6,967 bases of DNA. It comes from Microcaldota archaeon (GTDB lineage: Archaea > Micrarchaeota > Micrarchaeia > Micrarchaeales > Micrarchaeaceae). Below the pieces are notes generated by a model, which made no database searches, had not been told where the DNA came from, and saw only the letters and a program-made list of their open reading frames with translations. This document shows positions 4,970 through 6,967 of the stretch, in pieces; positions within the stretch are counted from its first letter, which is position 1; the number at the start of each line of letters is the position of its first letter. A program made the position numbers and the translations under genes. Location of the stretch: the NCBI GenBank assembly GCA_021836925.1, contig JAKBHG010000035.1, positions 1 through 6,967 of the forward strand, written 5' to 3'.

Positions 4970-5629
4970 ATGGAGGCCGAGACGAAGAGGAAGTACCTCT
5001 CGATAAGCGCGATAAGCATGCTGGGTACCTGCGAGACGAAGTTCTACGACACGATGTTCAGGGTCAGCGCCCCGAGTGCCGCGATGAAGGCCGGCACGGC
5101 GGCGCACAAGGCCATCGAGGCCAAGTCCCCGAAGATGACAAAGGAGCAGATAATGAGCGAGCTCAGGGCAGGGCACCACCTCGACGCGAGGGAGGTCATG
5201 CTCTTCGACGCAGCGGACAGGATCTGCGGCAGGGTCGACCACCTCCAGGCAACCGGATTCATGCAGAACGGGAGGAACACGAGCCTGATAATAGACGACA
5301 AGTATCCGCAGAGTCCGGACAGGATCTTCGGCATGACGCTCAAGTACAAGATACAGCTGGCAGGGTACGCGGTGGCGATCTCCAACTCCGCGGATTACGG
5401 AAGCATATGCAGGGTGATAGGCACGCAGTTGAGGTACAGGGAGACGGGAACGGACAGGATAATCAGGCAGTACGAGATGGACAGCTCCGGGCTGGACTCC
5501 TGCACCGCGAACATGCCAACGGCGATAGGCACCGCATGGAGGATCTACGACCGTGAGAAGGAACCGGAGCACAGGAGACTTGACGTGGGAAGCGGGGAGT
5601 GGGTTGGGTGTTATTGCGGCCCAGCGTAG
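4970..5629 (+). CDS. Cas4/RecB-like PD-(D/E)XK nuclease
   Basis: A 219-residue protein with the motif order of the Cas4/RecB nuclease group (PDDEXK_1-like). These are LSISAISMLGTCETKFYDTM (10-29), GTAAHKAIE with His46 (42-50), GRVDHL with Asp90 (87-92), the metal-binding IIDDKYP with Asp109 and Lys111 (107-113), and QLAGYAVAI with Gln129 and Tyr133 (129-137). Such enzymes degrade or trim DNA ends with divalent metal. Cas4 proteins also carry a four-cysteine iron-sulfur cluster; here Cys21 sits at the right N-terminal place, and Cys178, Cys214 and Cys216 are near the C-terminus, so a cluster is possible but the spacing is not the standard one. The gene starts 21 bases after the integrase stop with similar codon use, so it is probably co-transcribed. 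No Cas1, Cas2 or CRISPR array is seen; a role in the life cycle of an integrated element is more likely than spacer acquisition. Confidence 0.75.
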   Translation: MEAETKRKYLSISAISMLGTCETKFYDTMFRVSAPSAAMKAGTAAHKAIEAKSPKMTKEQIMSELRAGHHLDAREVMLFDAADRICGRVDHLQATGFMQNGRNTSLIIDDKYPQSPDRIFGMTLKYKIQLAGYAVAISNSADYGSICRVIGTQLRYRETGTDRIIRQYEMDSSGLDSCTANMPTAIGTAWRIYDREKEPEHRRLDVGSGEWVGCYCGPA

Positions 5630-5660
5630 ATAAGTTTTAGAGTTTTGAGGTACTATACAC

Positions 5661-5669
5661 GGGAGGTGG
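5661..5669 (+). promoter_or_regulatory. Strong Shine-Dalgarno site of the AlbA_2 gene
   Basis: GGGAGGTGG contains GGAGGTG, a full match to the archaeal anti-Shine-Dalgarno, ending five bases before the ATG at 5674. This contrasts with the leaderless integrase. A weak AT-rich stretch at about 5629-5640 could be its own TATA box. Confidence 0.75.
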
Positions 5670-5673
5670 CTAT

Positions 5674-6967
5674 ATGGCTTTCGCCTATTCTGATATCCAA
5701 CAGTTAATATCGGAATGGGAGAGTCCCGCAGTTGAATTCAAATCGGGCGTGCAGAAAGACGCTGGGGATACTATCTCGGCATTTGCTAATACTTATGGGG
5801 GCGTGCTTGTCTTTGGTGTGGATCCCAAGACCAAAGAACCCAAAGGGCTCCAGAATCCCGACCAGGAGTCTATAAGACTTAGGGAGATACTGGACAACTG
5901 CAAGCCAAGTCCACATCCTGAACAGGAGTTTGTGCGGCATGATGGAACCACTTTCATAGTGCTCAGCCTCGAGGCATTCCCCTATTCCCAGAATCCGTGC
6001 TTCTACGGTGACTCTTGTTACATAAGGCAAGGTACAACCAATCTAAAGCTAAAAGGTGAGGAGCTTATTGATTTTCTCAAAAAGCGCACATTACTTAACT
6101 TCGAGGAGATTAGAGCCAAGGCAGGATTAAAGGACCTTGATATTGAGAGAATTGGGAACCTCCTAAGCCGCAGGAGAATAGATTCATCGAGATTCACTTC
6201 TGAGGATTATAAACGCATGCTCAGTGCTCTCGGTGTGGCAGGATACAATGGTGATTTCTTCATCAAGAACGTTGGCCTGTTCTTCTTTGCAAAGGAGCCA
6301 ATACGGTTCTTCAGCAACTTTGAGGTTAGAATTGTCAAATATTCTGGAACCGAGCCCACTCTCGAAGCCCTAAAATTTGATAAGAAGGTGCAAGGTACAC
6401 TTCCGGAATTGGTCGATAAGACTTTTGACACGGTTATTGATAACATAGGTAAATCCTATACCATCTCCGGGACACAGCGCAAAGAAATCCCCGAGTACCC
6501 ATTGAAGTCGTTAAGGGAGCTCATAACAAATGCCGTAGGCCATCGAGATTACTTTGACAACAATGATCTTCTTGTTGAGATTTTTGATGACAGGATGCAG
6601 ATAACAAACCCCGGAGGGCTTCTTGCAGGCCAGAACATAAAGAACTTTGACAAGAAACCCGAACATAGGAACCCGATAGCGTACCGCCTTCTTACCTACC
6701 TTGGCTTTGGTGAAGGGTTGGGGCTGGGGGTGAGACTTATAAGAAGGGAGTTTAGGGAGTCTAAACTCCCCGATCCGGAGTTCTATGAGATCGGGAATGC
6801 ATTTCGCGCAATCATATATAATCGTAGAAGCCGCAAGGAGCGCCACCAGGCAGACTTTGAGAATCCAAGGCAGAAACAGGCACTGGCATACCTGCAGAAA
6901 AATAAGAAGCTTAAGGCTGGGATATATGCCAAGATTGTTGGTGTATCGATTGCAACAGCAGTTCACG
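5674..6967 (+). CDS. AlbA_2 / HATPase / winged-helix protein, C-terminus beyond window
   Basis: 431 codons without a stop, open to the last base. Three parts follow in order. Residues 15-135 are a Schlafen-type AlbA_2 domain, with ESPAVEFKSG (16-25) and ISAFANTYGGVLVFGVD (34-50). Residues 140-390 include a GHKL-type ATPase (HATPase_c_4), with LRELITNAVGHRDY (280-293) supplying the N box, ITNPGGL (310-316) and GFGEGLGLG (344-352) lining the nucleotide. From about 398 a winged helix begins, with the recognition-helix start VGVSIATAVH at the window edge. This is the architecture of COG2865, annotated as predicted transcriptional regulators and common in archaeal and bacterial accessory regions. 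The biochemical role is unsettled. Codon use is more mixed (CGC, CGG, CGA and AGA all used for Arg; more A/T at third positions) than in the two preceding genes, suggesting a separate origin. About 40 residues are likely missing. Confidence 0.85.
   Translation, partial: MAFAYSDIQQLISEWESPAVEFKSGVQKDAGDTISAFANTYGGVLVFGVDPKTKEPKGLQNPDQESIRLREILDNCKPSPHPEQEFVRHDGTTFIVLSLEAFPYSQNPCFYGDSCYIRQGTTNLKLKGEELIDFLKKRTLLNFEEIRAKAGLKDLDIERIGNLLSRRRIDSSRFTSEDYKRMLSALGVAGYNGDFFIKNVGLFFFAKEPIRFFSNFEVRIVKYSGTEPTLEALKFDKKVQGTLPELVDKTFDTVIDNIGKSYTISGTQRKEIPEYPLKSLRELITNAVGHRDYFDNNDLLVEIFDDRMQITNPGGLLAGQNIKNFDKKPEHRNPIAYRLLTYLGFGEGLGLGVRLIRREFRESKLPDPEFYEIGNAFRAIIYNRRSRKERHQADFENPRQKQALAYLQKNKKLKAGIYAKIVGVSIATAVH

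Noticed and set aside
4955..5572. 205-codon minus-strand frame opposite the nuclease gene.
   Set aside because: Antisense shadow of a G/C-third-position gene; the plus strand has the nuclease motifs.
5620..5627. CCCAGCGT repeats the 3' end of the tRNA-Ser gene (3620-3627), a possible second attachment site.
   Set aside because: Only eight bases, inside the nuclease C-terminal codons and stop; tRNA attachment repeats are normally much longer.
6511..6966. 151-codon minus-strand frame at the right end.
   Set aside because: Lies opposite the ATPase and winged-helix motifs of the AlbA_2 gene; no domain seen.
1974..6967. Search for CRISPR repeats, transposase genes and terminal inverted repeats on the archaeal side.
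   Set aside because: None found by eye; the Cas4-like gene is therefore not called part of a CRISPR system.

Overview
The window joins two pieces of very different DNA. Bases 1 to about 1973 are GC-rich with bacterial gene content: a PhoU-like phosphate-signalling protein and, convergent to it, an arylsulfotransferase-family protein. The GC-rich codons with some ATA isoleucine codons suggest an actinobacterium, perhaps Acidimicrobiia, but this is only an inference. From about 1974 onward the DNA is clearly archaeal. It has a lower and variable GC content, AGG/AGA arginine and ATA isoleucine codons, TATA boxes 25-30 bases upstream of starts, an archaeal 7S (SRP) RNA and a class II tRNA-Ser without encoded CCA. 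The lineage cannot be fixed by eye; a small-genome (DPANN/Micrarchaeota-like) or Thermoplasmata-like archaeon is possible.

The join at about 1973/1974 cuts two unrelated reading frames at the same point: the arylsulfotransferase loses its N-terminus, and an archaeal frame on the other strand begins in mid-gene. A chimeric assembly or clone is the simplest explanation, so the two sides should not be read as one genome without checking.

Layout. 39-680 PhoU-like protein (+). 684-1973 arylsulfotransferase family (-), N-terminus missing. 1974-2096 C-terminal 40 codons of an unrecognised archaeal protein (+). 2110-2324 HicA-like mRNA interferase toxin with a frameshift at its catalytic Gly-X-His motif. 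2378-2518 possible small basic protein. 2536-3174 class I SAM-dependent methyltransferase. 3238-3533 SRP 7S RNA with its own TATA box. 3543-3626 tRNA-Ser(GCT), ten bases after the 7S RNA. 3701-4948 tyrosine recombinase with a C-terminal zinc ribbon, behind a TATA box buried in a palindrome. 4970-5629 Cas4/RecB-like PD-(D/E)XK nuclease. 5674-6967 AlbA_2-HATPase-winged-helix protein, running off the end.

The right-hand part reads as an accessory module docked at a conserved RNA locus. The stable 7S RNA/tRNA-Ser pair is followed at once by an integrase, a nuclease that is probably co-transcribed with it, and an AlbA_2/ATPase regulator often found in mobile and defence regions. The broken HicA toxin on the other side of the RNA pair adds to the accessory character. 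No second attachment site, CRISPR array or Cas1/Cas2 gene is visible, so the nuclease cannot be assigned to CRISPR adaptation.
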